From positions 4,464,001 to 4,528,000 of the forward strand of contig NZ_WING01000001.1 in the NCBI RefSeq assembly GCF_009793335.1: a DNA stretch of 64,000 nucleotides. The letters run 5' to 3'. The stretch comes from Actinomadura sp. J1-007. Lineage in GTDB: Bacteria > Actinomycetota > Actinomycetes > Streptosporangiales > Streptosporangiaceae. The notes below the pieces were generated by a model, which saw only the letters and a program-made list of their open reading frames with translations, made no database searches and was not told the DNA's origin. Below are positions 37,822 through 47,024 of the stretch, piece after piece. Both the position numbers and the translations under genes were made by a program. The first letter of the stretch is position 1; each line of letters opens with the position of its first letter.

Positions 37822-38703
37822 CTACAGCGAGGTCGGGACCGGCGGGAGCTTCTTCCAGGCCGGTCGTACCGCGCCCACGTAGTTCTGGCGGTAGTACCCG
37901 CGCAGGCGCTCGGTGGTGATGGTCCTGCCCGTGCGCGGCGAGTGCACGAACCGGTTCCTGCCGACGTACATGCCGACGTGCGCGAGCCGGTTGAAGAACA
38001 CCAGGTCGCCCGGACGCAGCTTGGTGCGCGCGACCTTCGTGCGGATGCGCCGGTACTGGGCGGTGGTCACGCGCGGGATCGACACCCCGGCGCGCCGCCA
38101 CGCCTGCTGGACGAGGCCGGAGCAGTCGAAGCCCCGGCCGCCGGAGCCGCCCCACACGTACGGGCGGCCCTTCTGCCTGAGCGCGAACCCGACCGCGCGT
38201 TCGGCGCGGCGCTCCCACTGGGCCTCCAGCTTCGCGCGCTTGGCGCGCACGGCCTTCTGCACGGCGGCGAGCATCATCGCGTTGTGCTGGGCGCGGGCGG
38301 TGCGGCTGTGCAGCGCGCGGGTCGCCCCGGCGGCTCCGGTCTGCTGCGCCTTGTGGGCCTGCCGGACCGTGCCGGCCGCCTCGCCCCCGGTGGCGGTCTG
38401 GCCCGCCTGGGCCGTCCCGGCCGTCTTGGTCGCGGCCGCGCCGGCCGCTCCGGACGTGCCGGGCGCCGCGGCCGTGCCGGCCGCCGCGCCCTGCGCGCTC
38501 GTCTTCGGCGCCGTCGCGGCCTGCTGCTGCCCGCCCGCCGGCGCGGCGGGTGGAGCCTCATGGGCCCCCGCGGCGCTCTCGGGCTCGCGGCCCCCCGGTC
38601 CGGCCGGCGGTCCGGCCGGGCCCGCGGCCGCCTCGGCGACCCCCGGGACCATGGCCAGGCTCAGCGTGGTCGCGCAGCTCACGACCTTTAACGGGATGGA
38701 CAT
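37822..38703 (-). CDS. NlpC/P60 (C40) cell-wall hydrolase
   Basis: This 293-residue secreted protein has a signal peptide (VVSCATTLSLAMVPGVAEAAA), a ~110-residue Ala/Gly/Pro-rich linker, a short coiled segment (QKAVRAKRAKLEAQWERRAE) and a C-terminal NlpC/P60 domain. The catalytic Cys194 lies in FDCSGLV, with His in HVGMYVG and the third residue in HSPRTG. Such enzymes cut the D-gamma-Glu-diaminopimelate bond in peptidoglycan. I chose the second ATG (38703) because AAGGAGGT sits 10 nt upstream of it but only 1 nt from the first. It is divergent from the Ser/Thr kinase gene. Confidence 0.9.
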   Translation of the reverse strand: MSIPLKVVSCATTLSLAMVPGVAEAAAGPAGPPAGPGGREPESAAGAHEAPPAAPAGGQQQAATAPKTSAQGAAAGTAAAPGTSGAAGAAATKTAGTAQAGQTATGGEAAGTVRQAHKAQQTGAAGATRALHSRTARAQHNAMMLAAVQKAVRAKRAKLEAQWERRAERAVGFALRQKGRPYVWGGSGGRGFDCSGLVQQAWRRAGVSIPRVTTAQYRRIRTKVARTKLRPGDLVFFNRLAHVGMYVGRNRFVHSPRTGRTITTERLRGYYRQNYVGAVRPAWKKLPPVPTSL

Positions 38704-38712
38704 GCCTGTCAT

Positions 38713-39067
38713 ACCTCCTTATGAAGATCGTTCAGGCTGCCTCGTACCCGTGCCCCGCGGATCACATTCCTGAAATTCCCTGGAGAACCCCCTCTGACCT
38801 GGGGAAATGTCGGCCGTGCACGGATGTGTACGGTATCGCGGGGCGGCGCGCCCCACTAGGGTGGATCCGACCAACAGGGCCCGAACGGAAGCCGCAGGTC
38901 AGATCGCGCCGTATGGTCGGATGACCGGGTGAACTTCCCCCGGGTTCCAGGCGTCACACAAGCGGAGCACTGGCGTGCGCGATCCCGCGCCGGCCTGCCC
39001 GATCCTGCTCCGCCCGGTCCGATCCGATCGTCGCGGTCCGAGATTCGAGAGAGGGACGGTTCCACGC
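38713..39067. other. Divergent intergenic control region
   Basis: These ~355 bp separate the divergent hydrolase and kinase genes. They contain a weak ACAT/ATGT-TTCCC/GGGAA inverted repeat at about 38772-38810. I see no clear promoter hexamers, and no c-di-AMP riboswitch core sequence such as GGGTGAATC. Confidence 0.4.
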
Positions 39068-40768
39068 ATGAAGGTTGGGGCGCTGCGGCCCGGTGACCCG
39101 GAGAGGCTGGGGCCGTACGCCCTGCTCGGCCGGATCGGTGAGGGCGGCCAGGGCACCGTTTTCCTCGGCGAGGCCGTCCCCGCGACCGAGGGCGAGGGCG
39201 GCGGCGAGACCCGGGCCGACGCCGGCGACGGCGACGGCGGCGCCGAGACGTCCGTGGACGACCGGGCCGGCGACGCCGCGTCCGCCGGCAGGGGCGACGC
39301 CGCGGACGGCGACGGCGCGGTCGTGGGCCGCAAGGTCGCGGTCAAGCTGCTGCACGCCGAGCTGACCTCCGACGACAAGGCCCGCGCCCGGTTCCTGCGC
39401 GAGCTGGAGGTCGCCAAGCGGGTCGCCCCGTTCTGCACGGCGCAGATCCTCGACGCCGACGCGACCGGCGACCGCCCCTACATCGTCAGCGAGTACGTGC
39501 CCGGGCCCTCGCTCAACGAGCACGTCCTGGCCGACGGCCCCCTCGGCGGCGCCGCCCTCGACCGGCTCGCGGTCGGCACCGCCACCGCGCTCGCCGCGAT
39601 CCACCAGGCCGAGATCATCCACCGCGACTTCAAGCCGCACAACGTGCTGATCGGGCCGGACGGCCCGCGCGTGATCGACTTCGGGGTGGCCCGCGCGATC
39701 AGCGGTTCCACCACGCTCACCAGCAAGGTCATCGGCACCCCCTCGTACATGGCGCCCGAGCAGCTCCAGGGCGGCGAGATCGGCACCGCGGCCGACGTGT
39801 TCTGCTGGGCGGCCACGCTGGCGTTCGCCGCGACGGGCGAGCCGCCGTTCGGCCAGGACTCGATCCCCGCCGTCATCAACCGCATCCTGCACAACGAGCC
39901 CGAGCTCGGCCCGATGAGCGGGCCGCTGCGCGACCTGGTGTCCGACTGCCTCAGCAAGGACCCGGCCGAACGGCCGCACGCCCGGCAGGTGCTGATGCGG
40001 CTGCTCGGGCACGAGGAGGCCGCCGAGCCCGCGCCCGCGAGCGCGCCCGACGACGCGACCGCGATGCTGGAGGTCGGCAGCGTCCTGGCCGCCGAGCTGG
40101 CCGGCCTCGACGACGACCGGGACCGCCGCCGCGACGCGGCGTTCGTCCCCGCGGCCGACGCGCACGACGCCCACGACGACGGCGGGTTCGCCGACGCGCC
40201 GGGCACGTTCGGCGAGCGGGCGGACGGCGAGCCGGAACGGCTGCCGACGCCCGCCGAGTGGGCCGCGCAGAACACCCTTCCCGGCAAGGCGTCGCCCGCC
40301 TCCGGCGGCCCGCTGCGGCGGGTGCTGGCGGGGCAGAGCCGCCCCGCCCTGCTCGCGGGCGCCGCCGCCGCGCTCGTCGCGATCGTGATCGTGTCGGCGT
40401 TCCTGGCGTTCGGCGGCGACGGCAAGGGCAAGGCCGGGCGCACGGTCGGCGACCCGAGCGACAGCCCGGCCCCGTCCTCCTCGTCCCCGAGCCCCTCCTA
40501 CACGCCCTCGCGCCGGGCCGTGGAGCCCCCGCCCTCGACCGAGGAGGACACTCCGCCGCCCGACACCGGCACCCCCGAGGAGCCCGACCCGACCGGCGAG
40601 TCGTCGCCCCCGCCCTCGGAGAGCCCGACCCCGCCGCCGAGCGACACCTCCTCGCCCGACCCGTCCGACACCCCGACCGACCCGGACCCGACGGACGAGC
40701 CGGGCTCCGGCGGCGGCAAGGGCGGCAAGGGCGGGAAGGGCACCGGCAAGGAGCGCCCCGCGGGATGA
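39068..40768 (+). CDS. Membrane Ser/Thr protein kinase
   Basis: This 566-residue protein has an N-terminal Hanks-type kinase with P-loop GEGGQGTV (24-31), ATP lysine K93 (VAVKLL), catalytic D187 (HRDFKPHN), D204 (DFG) and the APEQ motif. A single membrane helix follows at ~427-450, then an extracellular Pro/Ser/Thr-rich tail without PASTA domains. Between the P-loop and K93 lie ~45 extra acidic residues (D/E/G/A-rich), unusual in the N-lobe. ATG 39068 is the family-like start. It may sense an external cue through the tail and control cell-wall or division proteins; targets are unknown. Confidence 0.92.
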   Translation: MKVGALRPGDPERLGPYALLGRIGEGGQGTVFLGEAVPATEGEGGGETRADAGDGDGGAETSVDDRAGDAASAGRGDAADGDGAVVGRKVAVKLLHAELTSDDKARARFLRELEVAKRVAPFCTAQILDADATGDRPYIVSEYVPGPSLNEHVLADGPLGGAALDRLAVGTATALAAIHQAEIIHRDFKPHNVLIGPDGPRVIDFGVARAISGSTTLTSKVIGTPSYMAPEQLQGGEIGTAADVFCWAATLAFAATGEPPFGQDSIPAVINRILHNEPELGPMSGPLRDLVSDCLSKDPAERPHARQVLMRLLGHEEAAEPAPASAPDDATAMLEVGSVLAAELAGLDDDRDRRRDAAFVPAADAHDAHDDGGFADAPGTFGERADGEPERLPTPAEWAAQNTLPGKASPASGGPLRRVLAGQSRPALLAGAAAALVAIVIVSAFLAFGGDGKGKAGRTVGDPSDSPAPSSSSPSPSYTPSRRAVEPPPSTEEDTPPPDTGTPEEPDPTGESSPPPSESPTPPPSDTSSPDPSDTPTDPDPTDEPGSGGGKGGKGGKGTGKERPAG

Positions 40769-40788
40769 TCAACGGATTTCGTTGATCA
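40766..40788 (+). terminator. Short hairpin at kinase stop
   Basis: TGATCAACG pairs with CGTTGATCA across a 5-nt loop. The stop codon is part of the stem, and there is no T-run. It may be a weak terminator. Confidence 0.5.
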
Positions 40789-40938
40789 CGGCGAGTCGCG
40801 CCTTACGGGCTGGCAAGGTGGGAAAAGCCACGTGCACCTCGCGCCCGCGCAGGTCGGCTTTGGGGCGATTCCTGGCTACGCTGACGCAGTGAGCGGCGCC
40901 ACAACGAGGTGGCGAAGGGTCTCATAGGGGAGTTGTTG

Positions 40939-43900
40939 ATGGGCGGCAAGCTCGATCAAGCGAAGGACGACCTGCTCCGGCGGGCGGCTGAGACGTGCGC
41001 CCAGCGCCCGGGAGCGCGCGGCGACCTGGAGGAGTCGGTCGACTACCTCCGGCTGTACTACCGCCACGTCGCGCCCGAGGACGTCCTCGCCCGCGATCCG
41101 GCGGACCTGTGCGGTCCGGCGATGGCGCACCGGCTGCTCGGCGAGGAGCGCCCGCAGGGCCGCGCCAAGGTGCGGGTGTTCACGCCGACGCTGGAGGAGA
41201 ACGGCTGGGACCCCGGCCACACCGTCCTCCAGGTCGTGACCGACGACATGCCGTTCCTGGTCGACTCGGTGACGATGGAGCTGAGCCGCCACCAGCTCGC
41301 CACCCACCTGATCGTCCACCCGCTGCTCGGCGTGGACCGCGACGTGGCCGGACACCTCAAGGGCTTTCGCGGCAAGCAGGACGACACCGCCGATATCGAC
41401 GAGTCGTGGATCCACATCGAAGTGGACCGTACCAGCGACCGCGAGCAGCTCGACGCGCTGGAGCGCGACCTCCAGCGGGTCCTGCACGACGTGCGGGTGG
41501 CCGTCGAGGACGCCCCGAAGATGAGCGCCCGCACCGGCGAGATCGCCGAAGAGATCAAGCGCAATCCGCCGCCGCTGTCCGAGGGCGAGCGCGGTGAGGG
41601 CGTCGAGCTGCTCGAATGGCTCGGCGACGGGCACTTCACGTTCCTCGGCTACCGCGACTACACCCTCACCGAGGACGGCACGGCGCTGCGGCCCGAGCCC
41701 GGCACCGGCCTCGGCATCCTGCGCAACGACAAGCGCGAGTCCGACAGCTTCGCCGCGCTGCCGCCCGAGGTCCGCGAGAAGGCGACCGAGAAGCGGCTGC
41801 TCGTGCTCACCAAGGCCAACTCGCGGTCCACCGTGCACCGCTCGGCCTACCTCGACTACATCGGCGTGAAGAAGTTCGACGCGAACGGCGAGGTCATCGG
41901 CGAGCGCCGGTTCCTCGGCCTGTTCACCCACGTCGCCTACAGCGAGTCGATCGCGCACGTGCCCGTCCTCAAGGGCAAGCTGGAGGAGGTGCTGCGCCGC
42001 GCCGGGTTCACCCACGACAGCTACGACGGCCAGGACCTCATCGAGATCCTGGAGAGCTACCCCCGCGACGAGCTGTTCCAGATCTCCGTGGACGACCTGC
42101 TGCCGATCGCGCTCGGCGTGCTGCGGCTGCGCGAGCGCCGCCAGCTCAGGCTGTTCCTGCGCAAGGACCTGTACGGCCGGTTCATGTCCTGCATGGTGTA
42201 CCTGCCGCGCGACCGCTACACCACCAAGATCCGGCTGCGCATCCAGGAGATCCTGCGCCGCGCGTTCGACGGCGTCAGCGTCGACTACAGCGCCAACGTC
42301 ACCGAGTCGATGCTCGCCCGGCTGCACGTGGTGGTGCGCGGCGAGCGCGGCCGGCCGCTGCCCGACGTCGACCACGGCGACCTGGAGGCGCAGCTCGCCA
42401 ACGCGACCCGCTCCTGGGCCGACGACCTGGCCGACGCCATCGTCGACCAGTGCGGCGAGGAGCGGTCGGGCACGCTCGCCCGCCGCTACGCCGAGGCGTT
42501 CCCCGAGGGCTACAAGGCCGACTTCCCGGCCCGTACCGCGGTCGCCGACCTGCGCCGCCTGGACGCGCTGACCGAGGACGCCGACACCTCGATCAACCTG
42601 TACGAGCCGTACGGCGCGACGCCCGGCGAGCGCCGCCTGAAGATCTACCGGCTGGGCGAGCCGATCTCCCTGTCGCGGGTGCTGCCGCTGCTCCAGAACA
42701 TGGGCGTCGAGGTCATCGACGAGCGGCCGTACGAGATTATGCCCGCCGACCGCAAGCGGGCCTGGATCTACGACCTCGGCCTGCGGTACGAGCCGCCCGC
42801 CGACGCCCCCGAGGAGGCCGTCAAGGGCCTGTTCCAGGACGCGTTCATCGCGCTGTGGCGCGGCGAGATCGAGAACGACGGGTTCAACGCGCTCGTCCTC
42901 CACGTCGGGCTGAACTGGCGGCAGGCGATGATCCTGCGCGCCTACGCCCTGTACCTGCGGCAGACCGGGATCACGTTCTCCAAGCGCTACATCGAGCAGG
43001 TGCTGCTGCGCAACGCGCAGATCACCCGGCTGCTCGTCCGGCTCTGGGAGAGCCGCCTGGACCCGTCGCTCGCGGGCGGCGCGGAGGAGCGCGGCCTCGG
43101 CATCACCGAGGAGCTGACCGGCAAGCTCGACGAGGTCGCGAGCCTCGACGAGGACCGCATCCTGCGCGCCTACCTCGCGCTGATCCAGAGCACCCTGCGC
43201 ACCAACCACTACCAGGGCAAGCCGTACCTGGCGCTGAAGTTCGACCCCGAGCGCATCCCGGACCTGCCGCTGCCGCGCCCGAAGTTCGAGGTCTTCGTGT
43301 ACTCGCCGAAGGTCGAGGGCGTCCACCTGCGGTTCGGGTCCGTCGCGCGCGGCGGGCTGCGCTGGTCGGACCGGCGCGAGGACTTCCGCACCGAGATCCT
43401 CGGCCTGGTCAAGGCGCAGGCGGTGAAGAACACCGTGATCGTCCCGGCCGGGGCGAAGGGCGGGTTCGTCGGCAAGCAGCTCCCCGACCCGTCCGACCGC
43501 GAGGCGTTCATGAAGGCCGGGATCGCCTGCTACAAGGACTTCATCTCCGGCCTGCTCGACGTCACCGACAACCTGGTGGACGGCAAGGTCGTCCCGCCGC
43601 CGAACGTCGTCCGCCACGACGGCGACGACACCTACCTGGTCGTCGCCGCCGACAAGGGCACCGCGACGTTCTCCGACCTCGCCAACGAGGTCGCCGCCGA
43701 GTACGGCTACTGGCTCGGCGACGCGTTCGCCTCCGGCGGCTCGGTCGGCTACGACCACAAGGGCATGGGGATCACCGCGCGCGGCGCGTGGGAGTCGGTC
43801 AAGTACCACTTCCGCTCGGTCGGCAAGGACATCCAGCGCGAGGACTTCACCGTCGTCGGCGTCGGCGACATGTCCGGCGACGTGTTCGGCAACGGGATGC

Positions 43901-45774
43901 TGCTGTCGGAGCACATCAGGCTCGTCGCCGCGTTCGACCACCGGCACATCTTCATCGACCCCGACCCCGACCCGGCGCGCTCGTTCACCGAACGCCGGCG
44001 GATGTTCGAGCTGCCGCGCAGCTCGTGGGCCGACTACGACACCTCGCTGATCTCCAAGGGCGGCGGCGTGTTCCCCCGCACCGCCAAGTCGATCAAGCTG
44101 ACGCCGCAGATCCGCGCGGCGCTCGGCATCGACGCCGACGTCAAGGCGCTCCCGCCGTTCGAGCTGATCCGCGCCGCGCTGAAGGCCCCGGTCGACCTGC
44201 TGTGGAACGGCGGCATCGGCACCTACGTCAAGGCGTCCATGGAGAACAACGCCGACGTCGGCGACAAGGCCAACGACACCGTCCGCGTGGACGGCGCCGA
44301 CCTGCGCTGCAAGGTGGTCGGCGAGGGCGGCAACCTCGGCCTCACCCAGCTCGGCCGGATCGAGTACGCGCGGGGCGGCGGACTCGTCAACACCGACTTC
44401 ATCGACAACTCCGCCGGAGTGGACACCTCCGACCACGAGGTCAACATCAAGATCCTGCTCGACCAGGTCGTCCGCGACGGCGAGCTGACCCGCAAGCAGC
44501 GCGACCACCTGCTGTACGAGATGACCGACGAGGTCGGCATGCTCGTCCTCGGCGACAACTACGCGCAGAACGTCGTGCTCGCCGCCGCCCGCGCGCAGGC
44601 CCCCGCGATGCTGCACGTGCACGCCCGGCACCTGCGGCGCCTGGAGCGGGAGGGCCGCCTCAAGCGGCGGCTGGAGTTCCTGCCCGACGACAAGGCCCTC
44701 GCCGAGCGCCGCCAGTCCGGGCACGGCCTGACCAGCCCCGAGTTCTCCGTCCTCCTGGCGTACGTCAAGATGACCATGGAGGACGAGCTGGTCAGCTCCG
44801 ACCTCGCCGATGACCCGTACCTGGCCTCGTGGCTGGTCGGCTACTTCCCGACCCCGCTGCGCGAGCGGTTCCGCTCGTACATGGACCGGCACCCGCTGCG
44901 CCGCGAGATCATCACCACCGAGGTGGTGAACGACGTCGTCAACCGCTCCGGCACCACGTTCGTGTTCCGGATGAACGAGGAGACCGGCGCGTCGTCGTCC
45001 GACATCGCCCGCGCCTACCTGGTCGCGCGCGAGGTGTTCGACATGCCGCGCTTCTGGACCTCGGTCGAGAACCTGTCGCACCAGGTGGACGGGGCGACGC
45101 AGATCGCGATGATGCTGGAGGCCCGCAAGCTCACCGAGCGCGGCGCCCGCTGGCTGCTGCACAACCGGCGGCCCCCGTTCGACATCAGGGAGACCATCGG
45201 GTTCTTCGCGCCGGGAGCGGTCGCGCTCGGCGAGCAGCTGCCGAAGCTGCTGGTCGGCCTCGACCTCACCGCGTTCGAGCAGCGCCGCGACGGTTTCGCC
45301 GAACGCGGCGTGCCCGACGAGCTGGCCGAGCAGTGCGCGGTACTCGTCTCCGCCTACTCCACGTTCGACCTGGTGGAGATCGCGCACGACACCGGTCGCC
45401 CGGTCGAGGAGGTCGCCGAGGTCTACTTCGACCTGGCCGACCGCCTCCAGCTCTCCCGGCTGCGCGAGCGCATCATCGCGCTGCCCCGCGACGACCGGTG
45501 GCGCTCGATGGCGCGCTCCGCGCTGCGCGACGACCTGTACGCGGCGCACGCGGCCCTGACCCGCGCCGTCCTCGTGTCGAGCCTCCCGGGCGCCCAGCCC
45601 GAGGAGCGCATGGCGCACTGGGCGAAGCAGAACGTCACCGCCGTGACCCGGGCCCAGCAGACGCTCGGCGAGATCTGGGAGAGCGAGAGCTTCGACCTCG
45701 CCACCCTGTCGGTCGCCCTCGGCGCGATCCGCACCCTGGTCACCGCCAGCGCCCTCCCCTCCACAGAGGCGTAG
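40939..45774 (+). CDS. NAD-specific glutamate dehydrogenase, GDH180 type
   Basis: This 1,611-residue protein is a large-form NAD-glutamate dehydrogenase. N-terminal ACT/PAS-like regulatory regions are followed by the catalytic core with GGLRWSDRREDFRTEILGLV, the lysine region KGGFVGKQLP, the NAD-binding VGDMSGDVFGNGM and VVGEGGNLGLTQLGRIE, and a long helical C-terminal domain. GDH180 enzymes in Streptomyces and Mycobacterium catabolise glutamate and are activated by amino acids such as aspartate and leucine. ATG 40939 has GGGGAG upstream at a 6-nt spacing; an upstream GTG at 40909 is less likely. It is not in an operon with the kinase. Confidence 0.97.
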   Translation: MGGKLDQAKDDLLRRAAETCAQRPGARGDLEESVDYLRLYYRHVAPEDVLARDPADLCGPAMAHRLLGEERPQGRAKVRVFTPTLEENGWDPGHTVLQVVTDDMPFLVDSVTMELSRHQLATHLIVHPLLGVDRDVAGHLKGFRGKQDDTADIDESWIHIEVDRTSDREQLDALERDLQRVLHDVRVAVEDAPKMSARTGEIAEEIKRNPPPLSEGERGEGVELLEWLGDGHFTFLGYRDYTLTEDGTALRPEPGTGLGILRNDKRESDSFAALPPEVREKATEKRLLVLTKANSRSTVHRSAYLDYIGVKKFDANGEVIGERRFLGLFTHVAYSESIAHVPVLKGKLEEVLRRAGFTHDSYDGQDLIEILESYPRDELFQISVDDLLPIALGVLRLRERRQLRLFLRKDLYGRFMSCMVYLPRDRYTTKIRLRIQEILRRAFDGVSVDYSANVTESMLARLHVVVRGERGRPLPDVDHGDLEAQLANATRSWADDLADAIVDQCGEERSGTLARRYAEAFPEGYKADFPARTAVADLRRLDALTEDADTSINLYEPYGATPGERRLKIYRLGEPISLSRVLPLLQNMGVEVIDERPYEIMPADRKRAWIYDLGLRYEPPADAPEEAVKGLFQDAFIALWRGEIENDGFNALVLHVGLNWRQAMILRAYALYLRQTGITFSKRYIEQVLLRNAQITRLLVRLWESRLDPSLAGGAEERGLGITEELTGKLDEVASLDEDRILRAYLALIQSTLRTNHYQGKPYLALKFDPERIPDLPLPRPKFEVFVYSPKVEGVHLRFGSVARGGLRWSDRREDFRTEILGLVKAQAVKNTVIVPAGAKGGFVGKQLPDPSDREAFMKAGIACYKDFISGLLDVTDNLVDGKVVPPPNVVRHDGDDTYLVVAADKGTATFSDLANEVAAEYGYWLGDAFASGGSVGYDHKGMGITARGAWESVKYHFRSVGKDIQREDFTVVGVGDMSGDVFGNGMLLSEHIRLVAAFDHRHIFIDPDPDPARSFTERRRMFELPRSSWADYDTSLISKGGGVFPRTAKSIKLTPQIRAALGIDADVKALPPFELIRAALKAPVDLLWNGGIGTYVKASMENNADVGDKANDTVRVDGADLRCKVVGEGGNLGLTQLGRIEYARGGGLVNTDFIDNSAGVDTSDHEVNIKILLDQVVRDGELTRKQRDHLLYEMTDEVGMLVLGDNYAQNVVLAAARAQAPAMLHVHARHLRRLEREGRLKRRLEFLPDDKALAERRQSGHGLTSPEFSVLLAYVKMTMEDELVSSDLADDPYLASWLVGYFPTPLRERFRSYMDRHPLRREIITTEVVNDVVNRSGTTFVFRMNEETGASSSDIARAYLVAREVFDMPRFWTSVENLSHQVDGATQIAMMLEARKLTERGARWLLHNRRPPFDIRETIGFFAPGAVALGEQLPKLLVGLDLTAFEQRRDGFAERGVPDELAEQCAVLVSAYSTFDLVEIAHDTGRPVEEVAEVYFDLADRLQLSRLRERIIALPRDDRWRSMARSALRDDLYAAHAALTRAVLVSSLPGAQPEERMAHWAKQNVTAVTRAQQTLGEIWESESFDLATLSVALGAIRTLVTASALPSTEA

Positions 45775-45779
45775 CCGCC

Positions 45780-45815
45780 GGCGCGCCGTCCGCGACACCC
45801 CGCGAACGGCGCGCC
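45780..45815 (+). terminator. Terminator of GDH180 gene
   Basis: GGCGCGCCGT pairs with ACGGCGCGCC, a 10-bp stem just after the stop codon; the 16-nt loop itself contains CGCG repeats. Confidence 0.6.
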
Positions 45816-45826
45816 GCCCCCAACAC

Positions 45827-45985
45827 ACGAACGCGGAGCCTCAGCGGACGGACGCTGAGGTTCAGCGCACGGAGGCGGAGGCTCAGCGCACGGACGCCGC
45901 GGCTCAGCGCACGAGTGTCGCGGCTCAGCGCGCGAACGCCGAGGTTCGGCGGACCAGCGTCGCAGCTCAGTGGACGAGCGCCGAG
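45827..45985. repeat. 21-bp tandem array before a lipoprotein gene end
   Basis: Seven full units of 21 bp, each close to ACGGACGCCGAGGCTCAGCGC, are followed by a partial one. The array runs from the GDH180 terminator into the last codons of the minus-strand lipoprotein (end 45967). 21 bp is 7 codons, so read on the minus strand it would encode RALSRGV-like repeats. It is unrelated in sequence to the comF array. Confidence 0.85.
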
Positions 45986-46872
45986 GTGAGGGAGACCGAC
46001 TCGCCGAGGACTCGTCCCTTGCCTGCCGCGGGGGAGTAGCCGATGGCCAGCCACTGCCACATCGCCTGGACGGTTCCCTCGGGATCGTCGCCGTCCTTCG
46101 CCAGGTAGTCGCGCAGCTCGCCCGGCAGCCGCGACGCGGAGCCGCCGGTCAGCTCCTGCCGCTGCGTGAGGCCGTACCAGACCAGCGATCCGCCGTCCTT
46201 CGTGCGCAGGGCGTACGGGACGCCGGGCCCCGGGGTGACGCGGCCGGGGCCCGTCCGCCAGTCGCCCCGCGCCGTCGCGCGGGCCTTCACCGAAACCTGG
46301 TCGGGCACCAGTCCCGACTCGTCCCCGGCGGTCAGGTACGCCGCGTGCGCGGCGGGCAGGTCCCGCCCGGACGCCGGGATCGCGTAGCCCTGCGAGTCGT
46401 ATGCCAGCTCGGGCGGCCTGCCCTTGAACGCCAGCCAGTGCGCCGCCCGCCAGTCGTCCTTCGCCCGCTCCTGGACGAACACCGCCAGGATCTGCTGCTC
46501 TTTCCCGTCAGAACGCTCCAGCAGCGCGGCGGCGAACCATTTCGGGTAGCCCTCCTGGCGCGGCACGTACAGCACCGGGTTGTGCAGGGAGATCTTCGCC
46601 GAGCCGGGCATCTTCCCGTACGTCCGGACCCGTGCGCCGACGGGCGCCGCCAGCGCTCCCGCCACGGTGTCGCGCCACAGCCGCTCGTCGCCGGAGGTGA
46701 TGGCCTCGTTGTGCCGTTCGGCCCACGCGTCGAGGACCTTCCCGGACTCGTCCGCCGAAACGGCCGGATCCCCGGTGTCCGCCGCGTCCGCCGTCCCCGT
46801 GTCCGCCCCGCCGTCCGAACACCCGGCCAGAACGGACACACCGGCTAGGCACAGGGCCACGAATCGGCGCAT
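45967..46872 (-). CDS. Lipoprotein of a three-member local family (copy A)
   Basis: This 301-residue protein has a signal peptide and lipobox SVLAGCS (Cys ~18). Conserved with the other two local copies are the patch LYVPRQEGYPKWFAA (~residue 100) and the later pair YDSQGYA and LRTKDGGSLVWYG. The body is mostly beta-rich with no catalytic motif I recognise. It lies in tandem with copy B on the same strand, with ~150 bp between. The function is unknown; it may be a cell-envelope protein. Its C-terminal residues (LTSALVH) come from the edge of the 21-bp repeat array. Confidence 0.75.
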   Translation of the reverse strand: MRRFVALCLAGVSVLAGCSDGGADTGTADAADTGDPAVSADESGKVLDAWAERHNEAITSGDERLWRDTVAGALAAPVGARVRTYGKMPGSAKISLHNPVLYVPRQEGYPKWFAAALLERSDGKEQQILAVFVQERAKDDWRAAHWLAFKGRPPELAYDSQGYAIPASGRDLPAAHAAYLTAGDESGLVPDQVSVKARATARGDWRTGPGRVTPGPGVPYALRTKDGGSLVWYGLTQRQELTGGSASRLPGELRDYLAKDGDDPEGTVQAMWQWLAIGYSPAAGKGRVLGESVSLTSALVH

Positions 46873-47024
46873 ACCCACCCCAGTGAACCAGCCGGCAACG
46901 GACGCCGCGCCAGTGTAGACGCCCCACCCTCCTTCGCTGAGGTCGTGGGGCGGGCCGCCGGATGCCGGTGCGGTTCCACTGCAGCGGTCGAGAGGAGCGG
47001 GACCGCACCGGCACCCGACGGAGT

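Noticed and set aside
38713..38810. c-di-AMP riboswitch upstream of the NlpC/P60 gene
   Set aside because: Such riboswitches control similar genes in Streptomyces, but the core sequences are not recognisable and only a weak hairpin is seen.
40876..45828. A 1,650-residue antisense frame over the GDH180 gene
   Set aside because: It is a mirror image of a strongly biased gene, with no motifs and no ribosome binding site.
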